Assembly (NCBI GenBank): GCA_905182985.1
Contig: CAJJDN010000008.1
Span: 810,626-874,625, forward strand
Length of the DNA: 64,000 nucleotides
Direction of reading: 5' to 3'
Source: Paramecium sonneborni
Lineage: Eukaryota > Ciliophora > Oligohymenophorea > Peniculida > Parameciidae
Each line of letters opens with the position of its first letter. Within the stretch, counting starts at the first letter, position 1. The translations under genes were made by a program, and so were the position numbers. This document shows, piece by piece, positions 25,919-37,605 of the stretch. The notes under the pieces were generated by a model. It was given only the letters and a program-made list of their open reading frames with translations. It did no database searches and had not been told where the DNA came from.

Positions 25919-27269
25919 ATGGATTAATACGAAGAAGGTTATGACAAAAAAGAAATTGAAGTTTTAGTATGTGATCCAATTGTAAAGAAAGACGGATTAA
26001 AGAATTATGTTGTTTACACACTCAAAGGTTAAGATCAAGATGGCAACTTTGAAGTCGTACGTCGATTCAATGAATTTGATTGTTTTAGGTAAGGACAATT
26101 TCTATGTAGAACAACTCTTTAAATACGATGGCCTGGGTGCTATATTCCTCCATTACCAATTAAAAAACCAGTTGTAAGTATTCTAACTCTATCTAAAGGG
26201 TAATATGGATTAAAAGTTCATTGATGAGAGAATGCATTACCTTAATCTCTTTATGATTAAAATGGCAACTATCAATCATTTATGGTATTCTGACGAGTGC
26301 AAACTTTTCATTAGAGGCAACGGCGACATTGAAAAAGTAAATATGTGTCGATATTCTTATAGCAACTAATTGCTTTCCAAAAACCGACCCATAGGGATAT
26401 CATCTATAAATATGAAACTGTTTTCAAAGATTTTTCTGGTAAAGAAATCAATGATCAATTACTCACTAAGATTTAGAATTTCTCTTTGTTTTTAAGGAGA
26501 ATATAACCTTAATTAGAAACCTTTTAGTAATAAGCGAAATTACTTGTTTAATCAAGGTAGATATGTTTGTAATATTTGTAGAGTTCAATGTTAAGACAAT
26601 ATGAATCTTTTATTAGACTACTTAATGCCTGAATATGAAAAGAATTGTTTAACTGAATACGTTGTTAATCCTGAGAACAAACTTGTTTTTGTTTAACATA
26701 ATGCAGAATTATATCAATAATATGTTTAAATAATTATTATTTTTAGCGAGCAGCTAATGAAAAGAGTTCTATCGATAATTTTGCTTTATCTATAAAAATA
26801 GAAACAAGAGATATTGATGCTATTATAGAGGCTATTTAATGCAAGGAAAAATATGAATAAATTAAACAAAATTATTTGAGTAAATTATGTAGTTTGAGCA
26901 ATGAGAAAAAAGACATCGAAAATGGAAAAACAACATTGAAATCTTTATTCAATTCAAATAAGGAAGAATTCATCTAAAAAACATAGTAATAAATAGATAA
27001 TGTAATTCTTGACTGAGAATTTTATAGGTTTAGATAGAAATTGAGTAATTGACAAATTTGTGCGATATTATAACTGTGATAATTGGATATTACATATTAC
27101 CAAAATATAAGGTAGACTTTATGAACTTATTTTTAAGCAAGAAAAAGAAAAGAATTATTATTCATTATTGAAATAGATGGCACAGCATTAAGTCCAGAAA
27201 GCTTAAGCAGAAAGAAATTATTGGTTAGATTTAGATAAAAATCAAATGTTTCTGGAAGTTTTAAATTGA
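25919..27269 (+). CDS. Sorting nexin: PX domain plus helical BAR-like region
   Basis: PX-domain proteins bind phosphoinositides on endosomes; those with a BAR region tubulate membranes in retromer-type sorting. PX landmarks: YTLKGQDQDGNFEVVRRFNEF and, after a 21-nt intron, RWPGCYIPPLPIKKPV, then DERMHYLNLFMIKMA. The remaining 280 residues are helical (FQKPTHRDIIYKYETVF, RRIQPQLETFQQQAKLL, NYLSKLCSLSNEKKDIEN), consistent with a Vps5/BAR-type dimer. Seven or so introns of 21-27 nt are needed. The stop TGA is at 27267-27269. It resembles SNX1/2 or SNX7/30-type proteins in layout; I cannot separate these by eye. Confidence 0.82.
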
Positions 27270-27364
27270 TATATAAAAATTACAATATTAAAAAATATAA
27301 TGAATGATACATTCTAATAGACGATTATGAAAGAAATTGAATGATATATGTGCATTTATTGAAC

Positions 27365-28030
27365 TCATAAAGATATCTCTGGGGAATCAGCTTCTTCAAA
27401 TATTTCATCATCATCTTCCTATTAACTTAGTTCTTTCCGAAGTGTTATTCCATTTTTCTTTTTTGGAGTAACTCCTTCTTTGTGGTAATTGTGAATATGC
27501 ATGACCAATAACCGATGTGATTAAAAATCTTTATTACAAATTGAGCAATTATAAATTTAATAATTATTAGCATGCTTTTTGAGAACATGAGCTGTTACAT
27601 AAGTAAGTAGATTCTGAAATTTGCAAAATGGACAATGAGCAAGTTTCTCTCTAGCTTCACCTCTTGAATAGCGAAATCCATCTGTAATCACAATGAATCT
27701 ATAGACTTGCTACCTCAAAGTTTTGTAATAATACTGATTATGAGCCTCCATTACTTCTTCAAAGGTTTCTGCTTTCATACATTCTGTAGCTCTCCACTAA
27801 CGAAATTATTCAACTGTCTTTATTATATACTCCTTGCTAAGTATTTAACTCAAATGTTTTTCAGAGATTTCTACTTAATATGGAACAAATTCTTTGAATT
27901 CTTCTGTTATTGGATCAACTGCTTTGCTAAATTATTGTAACACATCTTTCGCTTCCTCTTTACCTTACATCTATTACAAGTTCTATAGGGCTTATTGTAA
28001 GAGTTTTATTGTATGATTAAGTAAATTCAT
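27365..28030 (-). CDS. C2H2-type zinc-finger protein
   Basis: Intronless frame of about 221 residues, start MNLLNHTIKLLQQALQN, stop TGA at 27365-27367. The N-terminal half is helical (EAKDVLQQFSKAVDPITEEF, QWRATECMKAETFEEVMEAH). A zinc-binding region follows: CPFCKFQNLLTYVTAHVLKKH, then YNCSICNKDFQSHRLLVMHI with two further His. These are two C-x2-C...H...H modules, the second close to a classical C2H2 finger. The tail is Lys-rich then acidic (QQEDDDEIFEEADSPEISL). Nucleic-acid or protein binding is inferred; the partner is unknown. It is convergent with the sorting nexin gene at a distance of 95 bp. Confidence 0.75.
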
Positions 28031-28286
28031 AAAAATAATATACGCTTTTAATCCATTTTGAATTTGGTTACTTATTTATAATTTTCAAGGTTAAGTTCTG
28101 ATTATATAGGATTTAGCTTGAGTGTTAGTTTTAGTATTAGTACATAAAAAAATTATAAAGACCTAAGTTTATAAGAGTTAAAAAGATTTTCTGAGCAAAA
28201 ATAAAGCTAAAACTCGATAAAAGAACGAGAGTTTCTAAGAGTTAATTTTGATATTTTATATTGTAATAGTCAAATCAATCATTATT

Positions 28287-29228
28287 TCATTTATCCAGTA
28301 GTTTGACTCTTATATCATTATCAATTATTTGTTTCAAACATTCGATTGCAAACTATGCATTTCCCTCTTTAATATAATGGTTAAAATTCTAAACTAAATC
28401 TATCTTATCTTTTTCGGTTTACACTTATATGACTTTATATTCTTCTTTATTCTAAAATTATCCTAGAAAACTTACTAATTTTTAAAAACCTCCTTAAATA
28501 CCTATTTGCCCTTGATTTCCTCCTTAAAAACCAGCTGTTCCTGGATTTCCTCCTTGCAAACCTGGATTTACTCCCTGAAAACCTCCTGGATTCCCTCCTT
28601 GAATATTTCCTGGATTTGCTTATTTTCCTAATTGACCAAATGCTAGGTTTCCTCCAGGATTTCCTTATTAACCAAATGCTAGGTTTCCTCCAGGATTTCC
28701 TTATTAACCAAATGGTTGGTTTCCTCCAGGATTTCCTTATTAACCAAATGGAGGATTTACTCCAAAATTTGCTTATTAACCAAATGCTTGGTTTCCTCCA
28801 GGATTTCCTTATTAACCAAATGCTTGAGGATTTACTCCAGGATTTGCTTATTAACCAAATGCTGGAGGATTTACTCCAGGATTTGCTTATTAACCAAATG
28901 CTGGAGGATTTACTCCAAAATTTGCTTATTAACCAAATGCTTGGTTTCCTCCAGGATTTCCTTATTAACCAAATGCTTGAGGATTTACTCCAGGATTTGC
29001 TTATTAACCAAATGCTGGAGGATTTACTCCAAAATTTGTTTATTAACCAAATGGAGGATTTACTCCAAAATTTGCTTATTAACCAAATGCTTAATTTCCT
29101 CCAGGATTTCCTTATTAACCAAATGCTTGAGGATTTACTCCAAAATTTGCTTAACGACCTAATTATTGATTTCCTTCTTGATTTATTCCTGGAAAGATAA
29201 TTGGTTTCAAATTCTATTATTGATTCAT
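28287..29228 (-). CDS. Gln/Gly/Asn/Pro-rich repeat (prion-like) protein
   Basis: About 313 residues, start MNQQQNLKPIIFPGINQEG, stop at 28287-28289. The body is about 13 tandem units of 12-13 residues of the types QAFGQQGNPGGN and PAFGQQANPGVN, then shorter GGNPG / GFQGG units. The last 80 residues are different: helical and charged (NKEEYKVIQVQTEKDK, NAQFAIECLKQIIDNDI). The composition is that of low-complexity domains that phase-separate or aggregate; such domains often sit on RNA-binding or trafficking proteins, but no such domain is seen. Glutamines are mostly TAA pairs, so the gene is invisible under the standard code. The complementary strand shows a repetitive open frame that is only a shadow. 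Confidence 0.8.
28630..29150 (-). repeat. Tandem 36/39-bp coding repeats
   Basis: Imperfect head-to-tail units of 36 and 39 bp, each containing (on the plus strand) TTATTAACCAAATGC and TTTCCTCCAGGATTT or TTTACTCCAGGATTT. Unit types alternate irregularly, suggesting slippage or unequal exchange. They encode the FGQQ(A/G)N(P/F)G(G/V)N repeats of the gene that spans them. Confidence 0.85.
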
Positions 29229-29305
29229 AATATTTTAATTAATCAAATTTTTATATAGTATTTTTAATATGAAAAAACCTAAAAATTAATAAGAATAAAA
29301 TACAA

Positions 29306-30429
29306 ATGAGAAAACCCAGGACCACTAAAGAACAATAAACTTAACATGTAATTAAGGAAGAAAAGCCTATAAGTGATAAATATTCAGTAAAATACAATTC
29401 AAAAACTCAATTGAGATTAGACGAAAAGGACAGCTTTGTATTAGGAGTGGCAGGAACTAAAATATATAGTGTGAAATGGGATGCTGAGGACAAATATATA
29501 GCATGTGCTTGTGAGAATGGAACTGTTCGAATTTTTAATGTCAAGAAAAGATAACTGTCTTATTAGATATATTCTCTTGTTAAAAACATTCCTTTCTTGT
29601 ATGTGAAATGGAGACCTCAAGCATAACAATTTAAGACAAGAAATATCTTTGTAACAGGAAATACAAAAGGAGAAGTACAACATTGGCATATGACAAGTGG
29701 AAAGTGTTTGGGAACAATGAAAGAAGACAATACAGATATTTATTGTATAAATTACAATTAAGATGCTACTAAATTAGCAGTGTGTGGATTGAATCCTATA
29801 ATTAGAATTCATGATGAAGAGTTAAGAGTGGTAGATGTAAGATTAGGGGTAGAACAAACACAACCTCCCGGCCATAACAACAGAGGTATTGAATCATCAT
29901 AACGTAGTTTATTGTGTAAAATTTCATCCTTAAAATCCTAACATGTTGATATCAGGTGGCTGGGATTATAGAGTATTATTTTGGGATATCAGTCAGAAGA
30001 AGCCTTAGGCTAATTAAATTTACGGGCCATTAATTTGTGGGGATGGCATAGACATGAGAGAGACTTTTGATGGATAACAATTACTAACAGCTTCATGGAC
30101 ACAAGAGAAACAGTTATATTTTTCATCTTGATTGTAAACTCATTTGTAATTTTGATTGGAATTCTCAAATAAAGGTTAGCAATTAACCTTGCCAGTTGTA
30201 TAGTGGATAGTTCTCCAGACAATTTGATAATTAATTAACTTTAGCTGGAGGATCTGAAGAAAATGAAGTTAGAATCTTTGATTCACAAGACTTTGACAAT
30301 GCTTAAATATGCATCCACGATCTCTGTAGAGAAGTTAATACTGTTGACTGGGCACATCATGATTCTAGGATTGCTTTCTCTGGTGGTGATGGATACTTGA
30401 GAATATTTGAAATATAATAAATAAATTGA
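29306..30429 (+). CDS. WD40-repeat protein, with one apparent frameshift
   Basis: WD40 beta-propeller, a scaffold for complexes; the complex is not identifiable. Start chosen at MRKPRTTKEQQTQHVIKE. Blades include IYSVKWDAEDKYIACACENG with VRIFN, LYVKWRPQ...TGNTKGEVQHWH, YCINYNQDATKLAVCG, and after a 22-nt intron VYCVKFHPQNPNMLISGGWD with VLFWDIS. The last blades read GGSEENEVRIFDSQDFD, VDWAHHDSRIAFSGGDG and LRIFEI. Between ASWTQEKQLYF and CNFDWNSQIK the frame is broken at a run of five T (30119-30123). Removing one T restores continuity, so a sequencing or assembly indel is likelier than a pseudogene. Stop TGA 30427-30429. Confidence 0.78.
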
Positions 30430-30433
30430 ATTA

Positions 30434-33335
30434 ATGTAGGAACGGTTTATGAGGGCTATTCAAGAGTTGGATACCCTTTTAGCAGAAACTGAAACCGGTA
30501 AGATTAAGCTTAGTCTTACTCTTAAAGATCTAGCATAATTGCATCACTTACAATCAAGACTTCAGGAGTGTAAGTTTCTCAATTCAATTTACTCAGAGGA
30601 AAGCAGAATTAAGTAGCTCTTTCTTTTTCATTTTAGATAATACCTTAACAGAGCTGTTACAGTTAATCTCTAAATCTAAGAAGAATTGTGTTCTATTATA
30701 GAGTCCAAAATGGATTCTATTACAGTAACTCATTTAATAAATAATCAAGTCTAACTTTAAATACTTGGATAAACTAATTCTATATATTTTGAATTAAACT
30801 ATGAATAGAACAACCATGAAGAGTGTGCTTAAATAAATTAGCAAAATTATTTTAGGAAGCAATAATTTCACCTTACTACGATTTCAAGAAAAATCTATCG
30901 AGAGTGTCTCTACTGATGAGTTTATTGAGGTATATAAACCTTCTCAAAATAGTAATAACTCACTCAACAATAGAAATTACAACTCTACTAATAATTTCGT
31001 GGTGATCAGCTAGAAATCATCACATTTTAACCTACTGATCAGTTGCAATAGATATTCAAATGCAGTTTTTTATAAGTAATTAGGGTTCCACAAAAAATGA
31101 ATGCTTAAACCCATTCCTCACTCATTATATATGAGGCATAACAACTTGCCTAATTGCCCCTAACAAAACCTCATCAAATTAAATTGATTTGTGATCAACT
31201 TATTACTATAGGTTATGACTATTTAAATGAGAATTTCCAGTAAACATTTCTGCTCATTATCATTTAGTAAAGATGATTTAATCAATTCAGTCAGAGCCAT
31301 TGGGTAATTTTTAATAAAAAATGCTCCAATCTTATTTTAAGAATGCATTAGAAATGAAATCCAAAAAAAACTCAATACAAAATGGTAAACGGTTAATTTT
31401 ATTAAAAGTGAAATAATTTAATCAACTAAACACTCAAAAGACACTAGCTATGCGATATTAGAAAACTAAACAAAATGTTTTATTCCAGTTATGTCAAATC
31501 AGGTTATTTAATTTTATTTACATATGGAAAATGTCTCTCTAGATATAATCACTTTTGCAGATTTTGTATATATCCATCTAATCTAAATTAGATGTCACAA
31601 TTATGGTAACACTTTAAGCATTGCTTAAGAGAGTTAAAGGATAAAGAATTCCTATACTAGATCATTGAAGTAAGTACACCAACCAAATTAGTAATTGCAT
31701 CTGATCTACAGCAAAATATCATCTATTAAAGCGGTTCTGTACCATCTTCATGGAATTTCTTGGATCTAAGCAATTAGTAAATTGATTGTTACTAAAATCT
31801 GACAGAAATAAAAATGGAAGAAATCTATAAAATAATGTTACTATCATCTTTAGACGAAGTTTAGAAAAGCAAAAAAGGTGCAATCGATGCTGGATAAATC
31901 ATATATCATGATAAATATGTTGATATCGCAATATACGTGAAAAAGGATGAAAAAAATGAAATAAACTAATTCTTTATTGTATTTGATCAACCAAAGAAAA
32001 GATTTGAATCATAACGTTAGTCAAAAAGTGAAATTAAAGAATCAGAAACTCTGGCAAGTTTAAAATAAGAGAAAATTGAAAAAGCTTGTTTAGTGTTATA
32101 AGAGACATTAAATCTAAATCTAAAAACAGAGGAAATTATTGAGATGCTCAAAGAACATGCGTTGATGACGATTATTGAACAAAAAGAATAAATTACTGAA
32201 GACATTAGATAAACATATGTTTTAGAATATTATCGAAACTCTGAACAAGTGTAAACATACCGCAGAACAATAAGCGAGCCTGATACTCCTTTTGCAACTA
32301 AAACTTTAATTCAAGAACAATAATTGACTAATGCAAAAAGTAATCAAGTATTTAATAAAATATTAGAAATGGAATTATTTTAATTAAGACCTGATGATAA
32401 TGAAAATTTAGCAAATTGGTGCTTTGATATCACAGTTTAAAAGGATTAAATAAAACATTATACTTGGGCAATGTTCCATTTATTAAATTATTTTGACAAA
32501 TATTAGATGTTTAAGGAAACGTTTTTTCAATTTTTAGTTGCAATAGAAGAGAGATACAATAGTCGACGTAATCCCTTTCATAATTTTGAGCATGGTTTTA
32601 CTGTGGCTCATGCATGTTATTATATGATAAAAAATAAACTCTTAGATGAATATTTAGATGAAACAGAATAATTTGCAGCAATATTGTCTTCTTTATGTCA
32701 TGATATAGATCATACTGGTCGCACGAATGGATTTGAAGTAGCAAGAATGTCGAAATTGGCCGTTCGTTATAATGATGAAAGTGTTTTAGAGAATCATCAT
32801 GCAACTATGACTTTTAAAATAATGTAAAGGGAGAAATATAATATTTTATCTAATCTTTCTTAAGAATAATTTCAAAAGGTGAGAAGATTCATGGTCTCAA
32901 ACATCTTAGCAACAGACATGAAGAAACATTTTGATTTAGTTTCTTAATTAGAGATCAAGTATAAAAATGGAGAAATGAATATTATCAATACTGAAACTAA
33001 GCGTGTCTTATCTGGACTGATAGTTCACACTTGTGATTTGGCATAGCCTACAAAGAGATTTGAAATCACTAAGAAATGGTCAATAAGAATTTAGAATGAG
33101 TTTGACAATCAAGTAGAGGAAGAAAGACTGTTGGGTTTACCAATAACTCAGCATTTGGTTTGCTAAAATTTACCTAAATAAGAATTGTCATTTATTAGAG
33201 TATATATAATTTTAATATTAGAATATCATTTAACCATTATATGTATTGACGTCCTCAATTTTGAATAATGGACTAAAGGTTGCTTTGTAGTGTTTAGAAG
33301 AGAATGAGAAAGAATGGACTAAACTTTTGAATTGA
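30434..33335 (+). CDS. 3',5'-cyclic-nucleotide phosphodiesterase
   Basis: Hydrolyses cAMP and/or cGMP. The C-terminal catalytic domain (from about 32,440) has NPFHNFEHGFTVAHA, SLCHDIDHTGRTNGFEVA (metal-binding HD-x2-H-x4-N), LENHHATM, and IVHTCDLAQPTKRFEI. It ends NIIQPLYVLTSSILNNG before TGA 33333-33335. All metal-binding His/Asp are present. The N-terminal two thirds start MQERFMRAIQELDTLLAETE, contain helices and several short introns, and may include sensory (GAF/PAS-type) folds, but I cannot assign one with certainty. A 22-nt intron follows LSFIR near the end. Only 4 bp separate its ATG from the WD40 stop codon. Substrate specificity cannot be read from motifs here. Confidence 0.88.
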
Positions 33336-33645
33336 AAAAAAAAAGATTTATTGATTTAATAATAATTATGTTTTATAGTAACAAAAGAGCTGATGAATCG
33401 ATGGAGTGTTTTAAAGTATTGAATCAAAATTTCTATTCCAAAGGTCCTTGAGGAGTGCTTCATTACAGAATATTATTGTTCTCATTAATATAATATATTT
33501 TATAATCAACATTTAAGTCAAAACAGCAAAAACAAAAACCTTAGTTACGTTGATAGAAAATAATACCAGTTTTCGATAGTCTTAAATCTTATCTTTGTAA
33601 ATAGGACAAAAAAAGTGGATTATATACTAATATAAAAGAATAAAG
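33336..33645. other. Short spacer, possibly containing an extra 5' exon
   Basis: AT-rich spacer after the phosphodiesterase. A frame from ATG near 33369 (MFYSNKRADESMECFKVLNQ) could be an upstream exon of the next gene if spliced, but the join is ambiguous. Nothing else seen. Confidence 0.35.
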
Positions 33646-34136
33646 ATGCTGGCTCTATTATATTTAATTATAGTGATATAGGATATTGTTATAGTTATGC
33701 TATTACTCATTTAAATATAGAAGTTTCAAAGAACAGATCCTTACTATTCTGAAGGGTAAGATGTAATAAAAATTAACAATAACAATTTTTTTTCTAATGA
33801 GAAAGAAAGGCTGGAATAACAAATCCAATTACTCAGAATAACAGAAGTATAATTATAATTTAATAGATTGAAAATCTGCCTACTAAATTAGAATGCCTGA
33901 TTGGATCATTTAGACATTCAATTTCAATATCAATTATCTATTAATAGCATGACTTGGCAATAATAAGTGAGTATGTATATGTGACTTTAAATGGTTATTT
34001 CTTGTTATTTTGGTAGTATGATGTCTTCTAGAGAAATTTTAGGCCATATTTAGCTTTGTTATTTGACTCTAGGTATTTGAATTCAATATGTTTCTTAAAA
34101 TTAAATGATCTTTAAAAAATTAGCATTAGATATTGA
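33646..34136 (+). CDS. Hypothetical protein with N-terminal membrane segment
   Basis: Starts MLALLYLIIVIQDIVIVMLL, a single strongly hydrophobic segment (signal anchor). Then a charged helix (NEKERLEQQIQLLRIT), a 20-nt intron at 33847-33866, and a C-terminal part with IENLPTKLECLIGSFRHS and RPYLALLFDSRYLNS, ending at TGA 34134-34136. About 156 residues. No family recognised. The frame before the intron and the frame after it are both open and consistent, which supports the model, but the start is uncertain. Confidence 0.45.
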
Positions 34137-34296
34137 TGAAAATCTTAACTTTTTGAATGGTTTCAAATTGACTGCATATTTCAAAATATTTTCAAGATTC
34201 TTAGTTGTATTTTTGTGATAACTATCAAAATCAAATTTTTGTCTCTTAATTGATGATAAAAATAGGAATTATGGATATTATATATTTTCTATAGTT

Positions 34297-36391
34297 TCAT
34301 GCCTTTTATATGCTTGAGCCATTAGATTTGGTTCCTGAGCCACTTTCTTTTTTCACTTCTTCCACTAATTGATTTCTTATAGCTCGAGACTCTTATTACG
34401 CTTGCTATAATTATTCCTCTAAAGTATTATTTTATTCCATAATCAGTTCCAATTGCTCATTCAATTTATTAATCTCTTCCTTTAAACCTTAAAATTTCTT
34501 TATTACATCCAAATACCTTCTGCCCTTAACTATTCTTTTTATGCTTTCTCATTTAATTTCTCTACATTTTAAACACTCTTCACATATTTGTCCTTCCAAA
34601 TTTCTATTTCTTTTAAATTTTCCTAAATCTTTACTTCCTAAGTTTATTTATCCCTTGCCATATTTTCTCCCAAGGCTTTTATTTTTTCCATTTGAGTTTT
34701 AATTTATTCATTTTCAATCAGCAAGCCTATTATTTAGGATTATGAATACTTGCAATCCTATTTTCTAAAGCTTTTACTTCATTCTAATTTCTTAATGCTT
34801 GAGATTTCAATTTTTATTGCTCAATTGATGACTTCTTCATCTAATCTTGAATTTATCTTTAAGTATCATTGTACTATTTTTGTTAATTAGATAATTCCAC
34901 TTTCATTTGATCTTGAACTTACTTAAGTTCCTGAGCACATTCCAACTTAATCTATTAAATTGAGTTATCCTTCTCATAAATAGCCTATTTAACTTACTCC
35001 TATAATTAATTGTTTTTTTAATTCTTTTCTTTGATTTCCAAATTTTATTGTTCAATCTTCTCTTGGAGTTTCTTTATTTTGTTTTCTAATTCACTTATTT
35101 TAATTTGTTCCCCTTTTAATTTTAGATCATCCATACTTTTTTCTCTCACTCTGGTAGGTACTTGCTTCAGCTATTATTATAATTCTTCTAATTTAGTTTC
35201 ATTAATTTAATGTATTTCCAATAACTTTTAATTGGCCTTCTCCAAATCTGAAATTTTGGCTTTGTTACTCATTTCATCTTTCCTTATTTTCTATTATAAT
35301 TGGAAATTCTATTCACCCAGCTAATTATTTTTTTTAAGTAATTTTTCATATTATTAATGAAGGTCTTCACTTTCTCCTGACTTATATTTTGATTATTTTA
35401 ATGTCGATATTTCCGATTATAAATTCGAAATTGTACTTTTGGCTAAATTCAATTCTTCTAAAAAAGAATTACTTGAATTATTTAGATTCTGATTGCCCTT
35501 AAGAGTTTCAATAATTTCTGTTTTTTCTTAAAGTTAGCATTAATATTAATCCTTAAGTTTTCTAATTTCTTTTTAATGGTTTTCATTAATAATTTTAATT
35601 TTTTGCTAAAACTTGTCTTCCAAAATTACCTAAGCTTCATATTCTCGACTCTTTTCAGTTGCTATGGTCTTCTATAGATTTCCATTTTCTTCTAAAAGTA
35701 ACTGTATTTTGTTAGCCAAATCTTAAATCTTAAGTTATTGTTCATTGTTTTAAAGAGTTAACATTTCAATCTCTATTCCTCTTTTATTTGCAAGCACTCC
35801 TAATGAAGTATCAGAATTGCACTGCTTTTCTAAGTGAGTCAATTTATCTTTTAAATCCTCTATAAGACGATTTTTATCTTTAAGTTATTCTTCAACTTAA
35901 TGTAGCTAGTTGTTAGTTTGAATGAATACTTTAATTTTTGAAGTTTGAATTTCATCATTTAATCTTTTTTCACAAATATATCGATCTTTCACTTATTATT
36001 CTAACTTTTAAATAGTGTCAAAAAATTCTGTGGATTAATTATTAGTCTTAATTTCCAATAATTAAACAACTTTATCATTTTCTTCCAACAACATTCCAAT
36101 TTACAGGTCTTTCTTTTCTCCGAGCAATCTCATTTATCTAACGTCATTAAGTGCTTCTTCAAATTATTTACCTATTTATTCTGCTTCTTAAGATGCCTCA
36201 TTTAATTAGGTTTAGTATCCCTGTATAACATTTTCTTATTATTTCAATTTGATTTCCAACTCATTTATTCTCTTTTCCAACATCTTCCTGGCTGCTGCTT
36301 CTTTGGAAACTTCTGAAACTTCTTTAACAATTCTAGAAGGACTTTAATGCAAAGTAATCTGACTCCCAGTATTTTTGATATGTTAACTCAT
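34297..36391 (-). CDS. Long coiled-coil protein
   Basis: About 695 residues, start MSQHIKNTGSQITLHQSPSR, stop TGA at 34297-34299. After a short Ser-rich head, almost the entire sequence is Gln/Glu/Lys/Leu heptads (VSKEAAARKMLEKRINELEI, MRLLGEKKDLQIGMLLEEND). The last 30 residues leave the coil and end SGSGTKSNGSSIQKA. No globular domain is seen. It resembles basal-body, axonemal or Golgin-type coiled coils only in composition, so no function is assigned. Small in-frame introns inside the coil cannot be excluded. Confidence 0.75.
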
Positions 36392-36451
36392 TTACAACTG
36401 TAGATTTATTAATAAATTATATATAAGATAATTTAATACTATAAACAAAAT

Positions 36452-36914
36452 TCAATTATTAGGATCATCATCAAAATGATCTTCTCCTTCTGCTTCTTCT
36501 TAAAATTTTTTTGGATATTCTTTATAATCAGTCAAACTTCGATAATCTTTATGCAACATTTTCTTTTTTCTTTTCTTCCTTGTATTTTCTAATCTCTTTC
36601 AAAACATACACTTATTCTTTTTCATCATCAATCTTCTATTCAGATTCTTCTATACCTCACCAGATTATTATCTTTATTTATCAGAAATGACCTCTTATAT
36701 TATAAACTCTTCCTATTAATTTTTAAGCTTCACTCTAAAAATTATTTTCCCTTTTCTCTTTTTATACATTATTCAATCAATCGTATTAATTCCTTCAGTT
36801 TTATTTTATGACCAACAAAACCGAACTCTTAAGATTGAAATATTTATTTAATAATAATATGGTTTAACACTACTCTTCAAACTTTCTTTTTTTCAATTTA
36901 GTGCAATTCAGCAT
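36452..36914 (-). CDS. Small basic/acidic hypothetical protein
   Basis: The C-terminal end is clear: KMLHKDYRSLTDYKEYPKKF, then EEAEGEDHFDDDPNN and TGA at 36452-36454. Upstream, coding-like segments (KLKELIRLIEQCIKREKGKQ; KSLQYKRSFLINKDNNLVR) lie in different frames and need two or three introns of about 20-21 nt; the start at 36914 (MLNCTKLKKRKFEEQC) is provisional. Strong Lys/Arg stretch before an acidic tail. No family recognised. Confidence 0.4.
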
Positions 36915-37131
36915 TCTAAAAATATCATCTAACAAATTTTAGTTAACCCTATACAACCTTATTAAACCTTGATTAAAATCTCAATCAATTCTAATTATAA
37001 AAAGTAATTGTCTACACATGGATACAAGTTCAAGACTGACTATACAATTTGATTAAATGGAGGTATCAAATCAGCTTATTAATTTTCTCTCTTATGAGTG
37101 CAAATTACTTGTGCCCATGATTTATGTACAT

Positions 37132-37596
37132 TCAAAGTTTATTAATTATAAATGGATTAAATATTCTGTTAATTCTTTGATATACTGGTCTCTCTAATTT
37201 TTATAAACTCTAATAAACTACTTGATAAGCCTGGTTCATATTACATAACTCAGTAATACAATTTATATATTGTGTTTTTATTATATATCCTAAAATATTC
37301 AATGTTTTAATTAGAAATCCTCTTATGATTACTTAATGGGTGTGAGACTCAATATACTCACGTTAAAATGTTTCAGCATAATCTGGCTTTATAAAAATCC
37401 GTTAAAATATTTGGAAGTTGTAGCAATTAAAACAGAATAATCTTTCATGTTCTTTACAATACTTTATAATATTTTAGTCTGGTTAATCTTCATCCTAATT
37501 TCTTTTCGATGCTCATCTAAACAATTTGATCAGATATGTAATGCATTTGAAATTAGGATACTCTATTAATTTTTGAAGTAGGTGATTAATAATCAT
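37132..37596 (-). CDS. Small B-box-like zinc-finger protein
   Basis: Starts MIINHLLQKLIEYPNFKCIT. After a 21-nt intron it reads DEDQPDQNIIKYCKEHERLFCFNCYNF. The C-x2-H...C-x2-C pattern (CKEHERLFCFNC) is the core of a B-box zinc finger. The remainder (about 85 residues, ending near 37132) is less certain and probably contains more introns. Function unknown; B-boxes mediate protein-protein contacts. Its start codon is only 9 bp from that of the divergent kinesin gene. Confidence 0.5.
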
Positions 37597-37605
37597 TAAT
37601 TAAAT

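Noticed and set aside
28630..29150. CRISPR-like regular repeats
   Set aside because: Units are imperfect, contiguous and coding (36/39 bp multiples of three) with no unique spacers, in a eukaryotic genome.
28616..29200. Long plus-strand frame of repeated LINQM-type units
   Set aside because: It is the antisense shadow of the Q/G/N-rich repeat gene on the minus strand, whose frame has a sensible start, a non-repetitive C-terminus and typical composition.
32017..32804. Minus-strand short frames inside the phosphodiesterase gene
   Set aside because: They are antisense to the conserved plus-strand sequence, including the region with HNFEH and HDIDHTGRTN.
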